A stretch of DNA of 64,000 nucleotides from Pleurodeles waltl (GCF_031143425.1 NC_090444.1:1533064782-1533128781), one strand, 5' to 3'; positions 25,826-38,127 are shown, counted from the first letter of the stretch. Translations and numbers: made by a program. Notes: generated by a model not told the origin, from the letters alone.

Positions 25826-26463
25826 GGGGGTGATTCCAACTTTGGCTGGCGGCGGGCACCGCCAGCCAAACGGGAACTGCCAGAATACCGCTGCGCGGTC
25901 AAAAGACCGCCGCGGGTATTCTGGGTTTCCCGCTGGGCGGGCGGGCGACCGCCAGAAGGCCGCCCGCCAGCCCAGCGGGAAACACCCTTCCACGGGGATG
26001 CCGGCTTCGAAATGAGCCGGCGGAGTGGAAGGTGTGCGACGGGTGCAGTAGCACCCGTCGCGATTTTCAGTGTCTGCATGGCAGACACTGAAAATCTTGG
26101 TGGGGCCCTCTTACGGTTGGGGCCCCTGCAGTGCCCATGCCAATGCCAATGGCATGGGCACTGCAGGGGCCCCCAGGGGCCCCACGACACCCCATACCGT
26201 CATCCTGTTCCTGGCGGCCAAAACCGCCAGGAACAAGATGGCGGTATGGGGGTCGGAATCCCCATGGCGGCGCAGTAAGCTGCGCCGCCATGGAGGATTC
26301 CCCTGGGCAGCGGAAAACCAGCGGTACACCGCCGGTTTTCCCTTTCTGACCGCGGCTGTACCACCGCGGTCAGAATGCCCAAGGGAGCACCGCCAGCCTG
26401 TTGGCGGTGCTCCCGCGGTCCCCGGCCCTGGCGGTTTTCACCGCCAGGGTCAGAATGACCGCC
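25826..26463. mobile_element. Hairpin-chain element, Harbinger-like MITE
   Basis: A GC-rich 638-bp block in AT-rich surroundings. The left end GGGGGTGATTCCAAC and the inverted right end GGCGGTCATTCTGACC are similar, and CAA flanks both sides (25823-25825, 26464-26466), compatible with a 3-bp target duplication. The interior is at least 13 consecutive inverted repeats with loops mostly of 3-10 bases. The best are 26119-26142 with 26150-26173 (24/24 bp), 26190-26217 with 26224-26251 (26/28), 26062-26077 with 26081-26096 (16/16), and 26383-26395 with 26402-26414 (13/13). GCGG/CCGC words dominate, as in Harbinger ends at 57.4 kb. Open frames here are side effects. Confidence 0.75.
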
Positions 26464-26467
26464 CAAG

Positions 26468-28450
26468 TGTTGGAAATGGCCCTTTTTGCAGGGTTATCCC
26501 CAAACTTTTTGCCTTCTTCCTCCTATTTTTTCTGATCTGTTTTTCTGGTTTATTGTCTCTACACACTTTACCACTGCAGATCAGTGCTAAAGTGCAAATG
26601 CTCCCTGTGTAAATTTTGTATTGGTTATTGGTTTATCCATGATTAGCAAATTTGATTTACCAGTAAGTCCTTAGTTACATGCACTATGTGTGTCCAGGGC
26701 CTGTAAATCAAATGCTACTAGTTGGCCTGCAGCACTGATTGTGCCACCCACATAAGTAGCCCTGTAAACATGTCTCAGACTTGCAACTGCAGTCTCTATG
26801 TGTGCAGTTTGGAACTGCCATGTCGGCCTGGCAAGTGCACCCACTCATGGGCAGTGTATTTAAAAGGTAGGACATGTACTGTTGTGTTTTATATGTCCTG
26901 ATTGTGAAATACTGCCACATTCGGTTTTCACTATTGCAAGGCCTATCTCTCCCATAGGTTAACATGGGGATTGCCTACAAATCTCTTTTAAAGTGAGTTT
27001 CACATTGGGAGCAGATAGAGATGTGGAGTTTGGGGTCTCTGAACTCACAATTTAAAAATACATCCTTTGGTAACGATGGTTGTTAGATTGTGAGTTTGAG
27101 AATGACACTTTTAGAAACTGGGCATCTTCTTGCTTCACCATTCTGTGCCTCTCCTTGGCTGCTGAATCCACATCTGGGTCAGACTGACAGTTAGGTTGTG
27201 AATTCAATCTAGACAGTGACACAAATGGAACTGAGGTGTGTCCTGCATATCCTGATGGGTCTTCCTGGGTTAGAGTGGGAGGGAGGAGCTGACATCTGCA
27301 CCTGAAAGGGCTGTTCCTGTCCTCACACAATACAGTCTCCGACCCACTGGAGTGTGCCTGGAGCCAGGCCGGGGCAAGGCAGGATCTTGTGAAGAACAAA
27401 GACTTTCCTTTGAAGTTTGCCTACTTCAAAGGCAGAAATGACCATAGATAGTGGACCCAAAACCCCAGACTTGCAGGACACTTCTTGATCAAGAGGTACC
27501 TCTGCCAAGGAGAAGAGCTGAAGAACTGTGAGGAGGAGTACTGCCCCTTTGCAGTGTGTACATTGCTGGGTTGGCCTGCAGTTGCTGCTTCTGCTGTGGA
27601 GAGGACAAAGACTGGACTTTGATGTGTATCCTGCTTGTGAAGTTTCTCGAAGAGCTTGCAGTAGAGGTTGCCTCCTGTTGGAAGTCTCAGGGACTCCAAA
27701 GACTTCAAGTTCATCTGCCTACAACACTGATAACTGTGTGTTTTGTGCTGCAACAGAAGAAAAATCACCATGACGCCGTCAATGATGCCACTGCCTGCAC
27801 AGTGACCTGATGCCACTGCATAGAGCCTTGCCCTGCTTTGCACCTCAACCCTGGTCTCATCAATGTCAATGCCTGAGCCATCACGAGCTGCTGCTTGCAC
27901 CGTGACCTGTAGGCCTGCACGTCCTATCACCTCACTTCACACTGCAGCCTTGGTATCCCCGACAGTGACGCTCTATGCTGACACCGGCGCCGCTGCCTGC
28001 ACTGTGGGCTATGGGCACCCCTTCTGAGGTACATTAAGCATCGCCTCATCCTGCACCGCAGCCATGGACAACCGATGCCAGCGCCATTGTCTCCAGAATC
28101 ATCAACAGACACCACTGCTTGCACCACGACCAGTGGGCACTGCACGAAGTTCACCCTGCATCACACCGCAAGCCTGGACCTATTGACGGCAGCACTTCAG
28201 TGATGAAAACATCACTGCCTGCACCGCGACCTGGAGACACTGCACATCTCACTACCCCACTTCACATCACAGCCCTGGTCTCACCAAAAACGCAGAACGC
28301 TGTCACCAAGCCTCTGTCTTTACCGTGACCTGTGGGCACTGCACGCCACATTTGCCGGCTCTGCAACGCAACCTTGACGCCATCAACGCCAGTACTCCTG
28401 ACTTCATCATCACCAAGAGTTCGATCTGCAATGCATGTGACTTAAAGGAC
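26468..28450. mobile_element. Long-LTR family copy, inverted, partial
   Basis: Starts TGTTGGAAATGG, and the following 0.9 kb is homologous, in the reverse sense, to the right part of the solo LTR at 9.3 kb. Shared blocks include the ACTTTACCACTG/AGTGCTAAAGTGC stretch, the TTTGATTTACAGG/CCTGTAAATCAAA block and the GACTCCGAC-type block near 27340. The far end merges into irregular repeats at about 27.8-28.4 kb, so the boundary is uncertain. Confidence 0.65.
27780..28400. repeat. Irregular repeats of about 100 bp in the LTR
   Basis: A CTGCACCGTGACCTGTGGGC-like phrase recurs near 27895, 27995, 28120, 28230 and 28320 with spacings of about 90-125 bp, accompanied by CACTTCACA(T/C)(C/T)GCAGCCCTGG-like phrases. 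Units are diverged and of variable length, so this is a decayed minisatellite inside the LTR copy. Confidence 0.55.
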
Positions 28451-28699
28451 CCAACTTCCTCTGCACCGACCTCTGGAACCGATGCCCGCCGACGCCTGCC
28501 AACGTCAGCAATGGTGGGAGACATGATGAGGCTGTGGTGTGAGATCCTGCTGCATCGTCATCAAAGATCCTGCCAGTGAGAGATGCAAGGGTCTCTGCTG
28601 AGGATGCGCTACACAGCTGTGGTTCCAATGCCAGCGATGGGCTCCGATGTGATGCATATCTTTGTGGCAGTTCTGATCTAGGCAGCAGTGGTGTCAGTT

Positions 28700-31600
28700 C
28701 TGCTTGGTGTAGCAGAGGAGATGATTTGGTTCTGCTGGATCCACAGAGGCTAGCACCAACTTTCAACTGTCCAGGAAAGGGGTGGCACCACTTGGTAGGG
28801 TAGACTCACAGGTGGCAGACTTCAGGTGCTAGGTCAAGGTTGTTGGAACCTTCTGTCCCTGAGGCTTAAGTCAGGAGGCCAACCAAATAGCGCTTGGAGT
28901 CACTATGGTGTCCGGGATTTAAGAGATGCAGGTCCGGTCCTTCTCACCCACACAAGACGGCAGCAGGTCAGCACAGCTAAGCAGCAGTCCATCAAGGCAG
29001 TGGTCCAGGAGGGCAGCTGTCCAGCAGAGTGGCAGTCCTTCCAGAGCACAGCAGTCCATCTTCCAGGCAGAATATCCACAGGTCCAAAGGTGTACTGAAG
29101 AGTTGGTGTCTGAGGTCCAATATTTATACCCAATTGTGCCTTTTAAGTGGGGGAGAAGCTTCTAGAGGTTTTTGTTAGAAGTCCCCAGGTATCCTGCTTG
29201 TCCTGACTCCAAACTACAGACAGGGGGTGTGCAGCCCTTTGTGCTGAGGAGGTGAGACACATCCTATTCAAATGTAAGTGAGGCAGTGCCCAGTTCTTCC
29301 ATATTATCCTGCCAGTGATGACCCATCCAGGCGCACTTAAGCTCTGTATTGTGTGTGGCTGTCCAGGAGGAATACACAAAGCTTGACTGCCAGCTACATC
29401 CAGAAATGTGGCCCAGGTGTAGGCTTCAGGCACTAAATGGCTAAGGCAGGAAAATGTCAACTTTCTAAAAGTTTAATTTTCGGAATTGTGATTTAAAATC
29501 GCACTTCAACATAGGTTGTGATTTTTCATTACAATTCCAAAGACACCAAACATGACTGATTTCCTGCTCCCTTTTGGAAATTACAGATTATTTTTTAAAG
29601 ACATATTTTATTAGTTTCAACATTACACACAAGTACTAACTGGTACTTAACCAATGGCCATCTTCCACCACGTCACAGATAAGGTTTACGTCATACAAGT
29701 AGAATCATTGCAACATCACATTAAAATTTGTCCAACATATCTATTCAGAAACCTTTGTGAGGGTATGCCCATACCTCTCCCTCCATATCCTTCCACCATA
29801 CTATGATGACAGTCCAGGTTCACACCCAGCTCCAAGAGGCCTCTAAAAGTAAGTGAAGTAGCCCGTGCCATTGGGAATGTTGGCCAGATGTCCCCCAAAA
29901 TAACTGCAATGCTAGCATATTGCAAAAATTGACATGTCCCTTTATGGAAGCTTTCATGTGCATTGTCAAAAGCTATAAATTCCTTATTAGGAAACAAATC
30001 CCACAACATCTGACAACCTCCTGCCCTCCAGGCAGACCGATCCACAAGGTCCAATAGCGTTTTAAAGGCCAACAGATCCCAAAAAAAACATATTCCCGAG
30101 TGAATGAGGCCCTGCAAACCACTTTAGCTATTTGATCCCACAGAGAGGCAGTATGCTTGACCAGGTAAGGCATATATACCATATCTTGCACCCCGCCATC
30201 AGGAGCTGAGGTAGGGAAGAGGGCTCACCCATGTCCCCCAAAAGTAACTTTTCCCAAGTGCCCTCCTCAACTAACAAATGTGCTACATGTTGTATTTGGG
30301 AGGCCAAATAACATTGCTCTAGATTAGGCACTGCCAGGCCTCCTTCATCCACTGGTTGAGACATGTGGGTCCTAGCTATCCTGCTCCATCCTCCAGCCCA
30401 GATCAGCGAAGTCAGGATGGAATGTAACCTATAAAAGACAGTTCAGGATAGAATGCCAAATGAATGCTGAAGAATGTAGAGACAATGAGGTAGGAACACC
30501 ATCTTAGCAACAGCCATGTGACCCATGACAGAGCGTGGCAGAGATTTCTAAAACTGCACAAATGAGCAAAGGCCCTCAGCGGCCATCTCTATTGTGTTGC
30601 ATATGACTTAGTGGTCTATGGGCTACAATCATTCCCAGATACTAGATGGTATCTGATTCCCAGTGAATGGGCCTAGGAGGCAACTTGCCCGACTCACGAA
30701 ACCTCAGTGGGAAAAACGAGGACTTTCCATAGTTGAGGTGAAGGCTGAACAGTTTCCTGAATGCAGTTAAGTATGACAGCAGAATGGGGAGAAATTGCAG
30801 AGGGTATGAGAGATAAAAAGGCTTTTATCCGCACACAGGGATACCAAGTCAGTGACGCCTCCCACCTTAATCCCTAATTCAGACATATTCTGATGGCTCT
30901 ACACTGCTAGGGGCTCCAGCACAATTGCAAAGAGGAGGGGTGAGAAGCGCGCCCCTTCCCACATCCCAGAGGTCAGAGTGAATCTGACCCACCCTCACCA
31001 TGTCTGTGGGCCGCGTATACAGCAGGCATACACACAAACAAAAGTGGGCTCAGTACCCCATTGTCTCCAACACCTGCGTTAGATAGTGGGAGTTACCTAT
31101 ATTGAATGTCTATTGATACCAAAGCCAATTTCTCATCTCTGTCCTCCACCTCATGTAAGACCCACATCTGGAGCTGTATATTCGTGGAAGTACTGCTGCC
31201 AGGTATGAATCCACATTTTTTCTCATATATTAAGTGATTAATAACCAGTCACTATTTAAGTGCAAGTACTTTGCAGAGTATTTTAGTGTCTATGTTAATC
31301 ATAGTAAGTGGTATTTAGACAGAGGGATCCGATGGATCTGAACCAGGCTTTTTCAGCATAGTAATGTAATAAGGTAATTCCAATGTTAGTTTATGAAGAG
31401 GCAGTCCTTGCAGTAGCATAAAACGAATTAGAGAGTTTTTCACTACCAGGACATGTACAATTAAATGTACATGTCCTGCTTTTTAAATGCATTGCACCCT
31501 GCCCTCTAAGCTGTCCATGGCCTACCCTAAGGGTGGACTGCATGTGTTAAAGAGGTGGTTTGGGCCCTGCAAAAAAATAGTTTTCCTGGTTGAAATATAA

Positions 31601-31928
31601 GTTTAAAACTGCACAAAGAAGCTTCAATAGCAGGCTTGAGACATGTTTAAAGTGATACTTAAGTGGATGGCACAACCAGTGCTGCAGGCCCACTAGTAGC
31701 ATTTAATGTACAGGCAAAGGTAGTGCCGCTGTATTATAAACATTCAAGTAAATTAAATATGCCAAATGGGTATGAGCCAAAGGAGAGAGCACCAGAAATT
31801 TAGCACTGGTTAGCAGTGGTAAAGTGCACACAGTCTTAAGGCCAAGAAAAACGAATTTAACTAAAAAAATAGGAGGAGGAAGGCAAAAACTCTAGGGGGT
31901 TACCCTTCAGAGAGGGCCAGGTTTAACA
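28700..31928. mobile_element. Long-LTR family copy, split by L1 insertion
   Basis: In the same sense as the LTR at 9.3 kb, 28740-29580 matches its middle (CACCACTTGGTAGGGTAGA, then CTGTCCCTGAGGCTTAAGTC). 31430-31928 matches its right part (GGCACAACCAGTGCTGCAGG, shared exactly) and ends TTTAACA. The intervening 29590-31430 is a LINE inserted later. The left boundary with the inverted copy is not resolved. Confidence 0.65.
29590..31430 (-). pseudogene. L1/Tx1-like LINE 3' part inside LTR
   Basis: On the minus strand GGLAVPNLEQCYLASQIQHV (about 30290-30350) is the conserved C-terminal block of L1/Tx1 ORF2 proteins (GGLGLPNLxxYYxAxQ). Traces of the RT GCPLSP region can be read near 30950, and the 3' end has a T-rich/AATAAA-like tail near 29600 on the sense strand. 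It is 5'-truncated and broken by stops. Its placement within continuous LTR homology dates it as younger than that LTR. Confidence 0.7.
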
Positions 31929-34718
31929 TTGTGTTTCTCTATAATCAGAGGGGGTAGGCTTAAACCTTCCTGCTTGTCATTAGGGAAAACAATGTTGAAA
32001 TGTATATAACCACTCCCACAGCTAAACTGATTTATGGTATGTTTGCTACAAAATTTGAGAAAGGAGGTGTGCAGTGTTTTCATATATGGTTATTCAGCCT
32101 AATGATGGCTTTTATCTTCAAACTGCAATAGCAGAGCATGTTGTTGCCACTGGACCTTGTTAACTGAGAATGTTACTGTGATTCCAGCCTCCTAGCAGGG
32201 TTGAATTATTTCCCATGAGTTTCATGTTTTATCTCTATCAACTAATGACAGAAATAAAGCCTTGTGTCTACTCGTAGGTAGTTTAAAATTATTTTCTCCA
32301 CTTCTGTCTATATCTGATCCCACATCATACTGATCAAATAGGTTGGTGTAGGAGGATGTTCCTTATTAAGTGCTCAGAATTGGCTGAAAACCTTCAACCA
32401 ATAAGAGTAGGACGCCAGTGATGAAACATGCCACCTTGCTGTGGGTGATGGCCTTTTGCTCAAACAACTGCAGGTTTTGAGATTGTAACATTAGACTGTT
32501 TTTCACAATTGATTACAAGGAACAGGAATTATGTGGGATACTGTGTACAGATACTCACACTTTCTTAGATGCCAAGTAAAAAGTTTTAGCAGTACAGCAC
32601 TTGATATGTAATATTCATGCAAACCTCGATGGCCTATTCTCATATTCACATAGTATTCCAAATTAATATTTGTCACAGAAGCAATCTATTTAATTTAACA
32701 GAGTAAACCAGCAACATAAAACATGTCTGAGGGTTTTAGTTGCTCCTTTTAGATAGTCTTGAGCCATACTTGAGACATGAGAATCAATGGCATAACAGCA
32801 CAGTTTCTTTATGGAAATGTCACAGTAGTCCAAAGCTCTGTGGGTGATTGTCAGATATGCTTTTATTGCCTTTGTAAATGCTATAAATGAAAAAGCTACA
32901 TTCCAAGCAGCCTTAATGCCCAACTTCACAAATAGAACCGTCCTTCAGCATTAGCAACAGGTTTGGATTAATATCTCCCATGGCCTCCAAAGACTGCCAC
33001 AAAATTAAATACAATCCCCCCGAATGTCGATCGTCTTAACCAAAAACAGTTTTTCAAGAGAGTTGGTTTACAGTCTGTCATGTTTAAGCAAGTCTAGCTC
33101 GAGACGAATCCGAGACTGGATGCGTGATGTCTGGAGGCAAAATATTATCCAGAAGTTTAAACATTGTAATACATCTAAGATCATATGAATCTTTCCAGAA
33201 CAAGCTTCATGTCGTTAATGTATAGATCAGAGCTGCTTTGCTTTGACTACTTGTAGCATAGGCACAGCTAATGGGCTGTGGGTAGGCAAGTGCAGGTCAA
33301 AGGTGTTCTAAATATTCTTTACGTTTGCTAAATGGAAAATATAGCAACCCTGTTTCATGTAGCCAACCCTCAGAATGTAGTATCAAAGTTGGAATTCCTC
33401 AATTCACCCACTTTCGTTTGCCTTCAGCTTTATTTTTACCTGCAGGATATTTTCGTTTAATCTTTGAAGCAAGTCCTAGTCATGTTGGGCCCCTATTCAG
33501 TTTGTTGCCCCAGGCCTGCAATAGCTTTTGATTTGATTAGTCTTTGTTCTTGACTGCTATTCCTTTGGCAATCAGAAGCATCCACCAATATTTAGCTTTA
33601 AGGAAGCAGCTTAAAATATTGTCCTTTGCTTTCCTTTGAGTTCTTCTTGCAAGTGTTACTGTTTTATCTTATCCTCTGTTGCTAAGATGCCTTTATTGTA
33701 GAGATCATGCTGTACTTAAGATAATACAACGTAAAAGGCACTATGATGACACCAACAAGGTTATAGACTGCTACAACTCATATTCAACTACAACGGCACC
33801 TAGGACAAATATTTGAAAAACACTTTGGAGGTCATGCAAGTGGTCAGGGCAGCGCAAATTATACCACTGTTTTTATTGGTAATTGGTGGTCTCCAACCTC
33901 GAGTGCTTGTGGTAGAAACAGGAAAGTATTTTCTTGTACAACGTTTCTGACATGACGTGTTTTTTATATGCAATAAAAGAATTTTAAAAATGAAAACTTC
34001 ACTGGTTAACAGTAATGCTTGCCCTTCTCTTCCTCACTATCGGATACCAGCACACTACAGAAAAGTATTACATTCATCTAGGAGAAGTAACGCCTAGTAT
34101 GAACCATCTTTCCAGCCAAGCTAAAGTTTCTTCTGAGAATCACCTGAATTGGGAACAAACATTCACTCAATTTTCGCTACAATCTCAACATCTTACTGTT
34201 CTACATAAGGACAGTTGGTACCAGTACACAGAAGGCTGTGAGACGATCAGCTCACACGCTGTCGGGGACCTTAACATGCTTCCTTCTCATTGCATCACCC
34301 CAGCGAATGAGAGAGAAATGGAGCATGGAAGTGTAACAATCAGTATATTGGATGGTATAGTGACTGTGTATCTATTCATACATGTGACTTAGTACTGGCC
34401 ACTGAAGGTACTGAAAGTTTAATTAAAGGGACTGACGCGGAAAAGGCTGTATCGTTGTGGCCTTGTGCACTTTACTTCCTGAGTCTGCTTACAATGCAAT
34501 GATGTGTGAATCAGCTGCAACTGGGACACAATGGTGTGGAATCATGCATCCATGAAGAGTAGCAGAACCAAGAAAAGGAAAACAAGCCACAGAAGGTTTG
34601 TGGAACTGGCCGGCAGTGGCAATCCCTCAAACAAAAACCCAGCAGGAGTTATGAAATGCCCTGATAGTGTTTAAATTGGCCGTTACTTTGCCCAGCAGTG
34701 GTCTGTGCAGTCCTTTCT
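31929..34718. other. Intergenic, no gene
   Basis: AT-rich with scattered short open frames. The longest, 34015-34392 (plus, 125 codons), starts with a hydrophobic stretch but has no family resemblance I can name and no splice or promoter context. Nothing else recognised. Confidence 0.55.
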
Positions 34719-34726
34719 CAACAGGC

Positions 34727-34894
34727 CAGTGGCGTAGCGTGGGGGGTGCAGGGGGGTCCGGCCGCACCGGGCGCAACATCTGGGGGGGGGACTCGAGTGC
34801 TAAAATCCACGGGTTAGGGGGCGCAAATTACTTGCCTTGCCCCGGGTGCTGACAACCCACGCCCCGGGTGCTGACAACCCACGCTACGCCACTG
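34727..34894. mobile_element. hAT MITE, 168 bp, perfect 8-bp TSD
   Basis: Ends CAGTGGCGTAGCGTGGG and CCCACGCTACGCCACTG form a perfect terminal inverted repeat of 17 bp. CAACAGGC flanks both sides (34719-34726 and 34895-34902), an exact 8-bp duplication diagnostic of hAT transposons. The interior is G-rich (a run of nine Gs near 34785) and contains a 22-bp unit in exact tandem duplicate at 34840-34861 and 34862-34883. It is non-autonomous. The perfect repeats suggest a young insertion. Confidence 0.92.
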
Positions 34895-34902
34895 CAACAG
34901 GC

Positions 34903-35377
34903 TAATGACTGACTTGGATAAAACGAAAATTGGTAGCTGCGCTGTCTGGCAATAGCCTGAGTTCTACTCTTCGAATGTGAAGGGTCTATCAAGCTCGTTG
35001 ACCTATGTAGTGGGCACTTTATAGCAGCAGATTTACCAGCCACGGGTACAGTAATTCCTGTATAGGTTAGTAACCCTCTCTACGCGTGATTTTTGCAATT
35101 GTTAGAAGAGACTGTAGTGGGTCTAAAGATTATTGAAGAAGAGGAGGAATAAATAATGGCCGGCATAAGAGGTAGATGAGTGGTTATAAAGATAGAAGTG
35201 GAGAGCAGAATTAGGTCATCAGAAGGATGAACTCTATTTGTGAGTGTTTTCCCTTTCTGGTACGTCTTGCTCCCTTCTTCTGCCCCTTGGAACATGGCAG
35301 AAGTCACACATATGTGTATATGCTCCTCATTTCTTTTAAGCACTCCAGGTTTCGTGGCAGAGAGTACTTGCACACTA
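34903..35377. other. Intergenic, no gene
   Basis: No recognisable content between the hAT MITE and the next TTAA-family MITE. Confidence 0.5.
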
Positions 35378-35865
35378 TGAGGCATATTTATGAACCCCTA
35401 GCGCCACCTTGCGCCACATTTGCAGCATTTCTTTTGATGCAAATGTGGTGTTAAGGTGGCATATCCCAGGCGCCAAATTAACAAAGTGGCAAAATGTTTG
35501 CATTGTGCCATTTTGTAAATCCTTGCACAACATTGTGCCTGCGCCAGGCATAATGTGTGGAAGGGGGCGTTCCCCTGTTAGGGGGGCTGAAAAATGGGGC
35601 AAGGAAATCTATGCACCATTTTTTGGGGCACTCAGAGGAGGCTTAAAAGAGGGCATACCATTACTTAGAATGGGCCCCCATGCACTCTGCAGGAGTAGCG
35701 GCAACATTTTGGCGCTACTCCTGCAGAGTACATCAATACCGTCACATAAAATTACGCTATTGCCCCCTACCCTGGGCCATGGTGCGCCATATTTTAAATA
35801 CGGCGCACACATGGTGTCATTAGGGGGAGATAAGGGGAGCAAGGAAATGGCGCTTGTGTTTGTTA
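35378..35865. mobile_element. TTAA-family MITE (copy 2)
   Basis: Begins GAGGCATATTTATGAACCCC, with internal TTGCGCCACATTTGCAGCAT and its loose inverse, then GGTGCGCCATATTTTAAATACGGCGCACACATGGTG. These motifs are shared with the TTAA-flanked MITE at 4.5 kb. Termini are diverged, and the right terminal repeat is not clear. Confidence 0.6.
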
Positions 35866-36167
35866 TCTGGGTGTCCTGCTGTTGTACTGTCGATAAACAA
35901 TGCACTAGTTTATATCATAAACAGTATCTACTCATGCTTCCCCTCACTATTTTTTCAAGTCAGGGTATGATGGAAGTTTTATTTTATAGGTGTCTTAAAA
36001 AACCCAGGTGCTACACTGGGCTTAACCTAAAACAGGCCTGCATTATGACAAATGGTAGTAGCAGGTTCTCCATGTGTGCTGATGAATCTGTCAAAAGTCT
36101 GAGAAACATCTTGACCATTTGTAAAAGGAGTTGAGAACGTGCTAGAATTTTCTAGGTACTAACGGAC

Positions 36168-36572
36168 AGATTTCAGAAGACCCTAACTCCACCTTGTGCC
36201 AGATTAGCATCATTTTTCACACTAATGTGGCGTTAGGCTGCCAAGGCGGGTGTTCCGGCATTAGAAGGCCCAGAAAAATGGTGCAGTGTAATGCACGAGA
36301 TTCCACTGCACCATTTCTAGTGCCATTTTTATTGACTGCAGGTATTAAAATTAGGCTCCCATTGTTTTCAATGGGCCTCCTTTCACTTTGCAGGATTAGT
36401 GTCAATATTTTTGTTGTAATCCTGCAAAACACCAAAAAGGCATCAAGGTTATGACTCTAGTTCCCTAAGGTGCGCCATGCTGTGCCGTATCATAAATGCG
36501 ACGCACAAATGGTGGCGTTAGGGAGGCTCAATGGGGAGCAAGAAAAGTGGCGCATGATGACATATGCCCCTA
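36168..36572. mobile_element. TTAA-family MITE (copy 3)
   Basis: Contains ACAGATTTCAGAAGACCCTAA at the left, CACTAATGTGGCGTTAGGC internally, and GTGCGCCATGCTGTGCCGTATCATAAATGCGACGCAC with GATATGCCCCTAA-like sequence at the right. The arrangement is the same as copies 1 and 2, and more diverged. No coding content. Confidence 0.55.
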
Positions 36573-37683
36573 AATGTTACATAAGCAAAATTCGGCTAAA
36601 ATTTTACATTCCATTTAGCATTATAGAAACTTGGACAGCTAAGTTCTGTTGTGAACATTAGGGCCCAAAACATTTTATAGTAAATGGTTTTGAACTGTAG
36701 TGTTTATGCGGGGCACCCGTATTTAATACCTTTTGTAAAGCAACTCTGTTAACCCCAACTAAGTCAATCTCATTCATAAACTAGAAGGATGGTTAGGGGG
36801 ACCCTTCCAACAAACAAGATATCAAAGTTCAAATAATGCATGTGTCAAATGAATTCTTTTAAACTGGCTTGCATCCCATCTACACCATCACTCACATGCT
36901 CTCTGACTAAATCCATAGTTTGAAGGAATATGTCCAGATCAGTATGAATGGAACCTCAAGTGATTCAGCATTTTTACCATTTAATCTTCAACAAATAGTT
37001 AATGCTTATTTCACTTTCAGAGCCATATCATGAGCCTTATGCGAGTTCTGTAAATTAATTTTGTTGAACTGAAAAGGTGTAATAGTAGAAATTGAGCCAG
37101 TACTCTTATTGATTCTGTATCGTGGTGGAGGAAGGCGGTGTGCACACAGTGTTGGGAAGTATGAGACAATGATATTAAATGATGAGGTCTTTCTGATACA
37201 AACGAATACTTTATCTTTCTACTTATTTGCTGAACTGCATTGAATGCCCATTTGAGTTTCTTAAATCAAACCACCTACACTAAAAAGGTATAAGTAGTAA
37301 ACCTTGGGTGAGATGTAGAATACAAGTGTGTCACTGTCAATCATTATGGATCATTAAAACATTAAAGTTTAACTATGAAAAACCAGAGGTAATTGTCAAG
37401 GGAGGTCCTCTTCACTATGTTCACTATGTTCTTCGAACTGGTGGCTGGTCTACTCCAACAGCTGGGTACTCTTCCAGAGCCTGTCATCAATCCTGGAAAC
37501 CTTGGAGTCATTTTCCGTACTAGACTTCTTTTTGCTCCCACATCAATGCAGCTGCCTCCATCTTTATGGATCATTTATTTGATACCTACGTCGGAAATGA
37601 TGGCTCAGGATAGTGAGATGTGTGCATTATTATGTATTACACAGACTACGAGTCAAATTATTACAACTTTGACTGTGAGGACG
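36573..37683. other. Intergenic, no gene
   Basis: No gene or transposon end recognised. Confidence 0.5.
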
Positions 37684-37686
37684 TTA

Positions 37687-38127
37687 TTCTTGGTGGTTTC
37701 ACCTGCCTGCACTCTTTCTGAGGTTCTGACTGGGGTGGGACTTCGTCCCACAGTGTCCCTGCAGAATAAGAGGGACCAGAATCATCAGCAATCTCTGAAA
37801 AGCAGCAGACATTTCCTGTGGCTCTGCACACCATTCTTGGCAGCTTCGCCTGCCCACACTCTTTCTGATGCCACGCTGCAGTTGGACTTCGACCTCCTGC
37901 TTCCCCTGCGCCATAAGAGGGGCCAGAATTATCAGGAAGTGCTTAAAAGCGCCAAACACTTCCTGAGGCACGGGAAGCTATTCTTGGTGGTTTTGCCTGC
38001 CCATATTCTTTCTGAGGCCCTGGCTGGGATGGGACTTCATCCCCCAGTTTCCCCTGTGCATAAGAGGGGCCAGAATCATCAGAAAGACCTGAAAAGTGCT
38101 AGAAATTTCTCATGGCGTGGGGCACAC
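37687..38127. repeat. Three tandem copies of a 147-bp repeat
   Basis: TTCTTGG(T/C)(G/A)G(T/C)TT starts at 37687, 37834 and 37981, exactly 147 bp apart. Each unit continues through CTGCC(T/C)(G/A)CACTCTTTCTGA and AAGAGGG(G/A)CCAGAAT to a (A/G)CATTTCCTGTGG-like end. Because 147 is a multiple of three, a plus-strand frame of 260 codons (37393-38175) stays open through all units, with a 90-codon frame on the opposite strand. I judge this a minisatellite, though a repetitive coding exon is not excluded. Confidence 0.75.

Noticed and set aside
26070..26612. Open frames up to 180 codons in the hairpin block
   Set aside because: GC-rich inverted repeats lack stop codons on both strands. Several overlapping frames exist in both directions and none has a domain.
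36070..36110. Another possible hammerhead (CTGATGA ... GAAAC)
   Set aside because: No stem II or stem I pairing can be formed, so the match to the core words is by chance.
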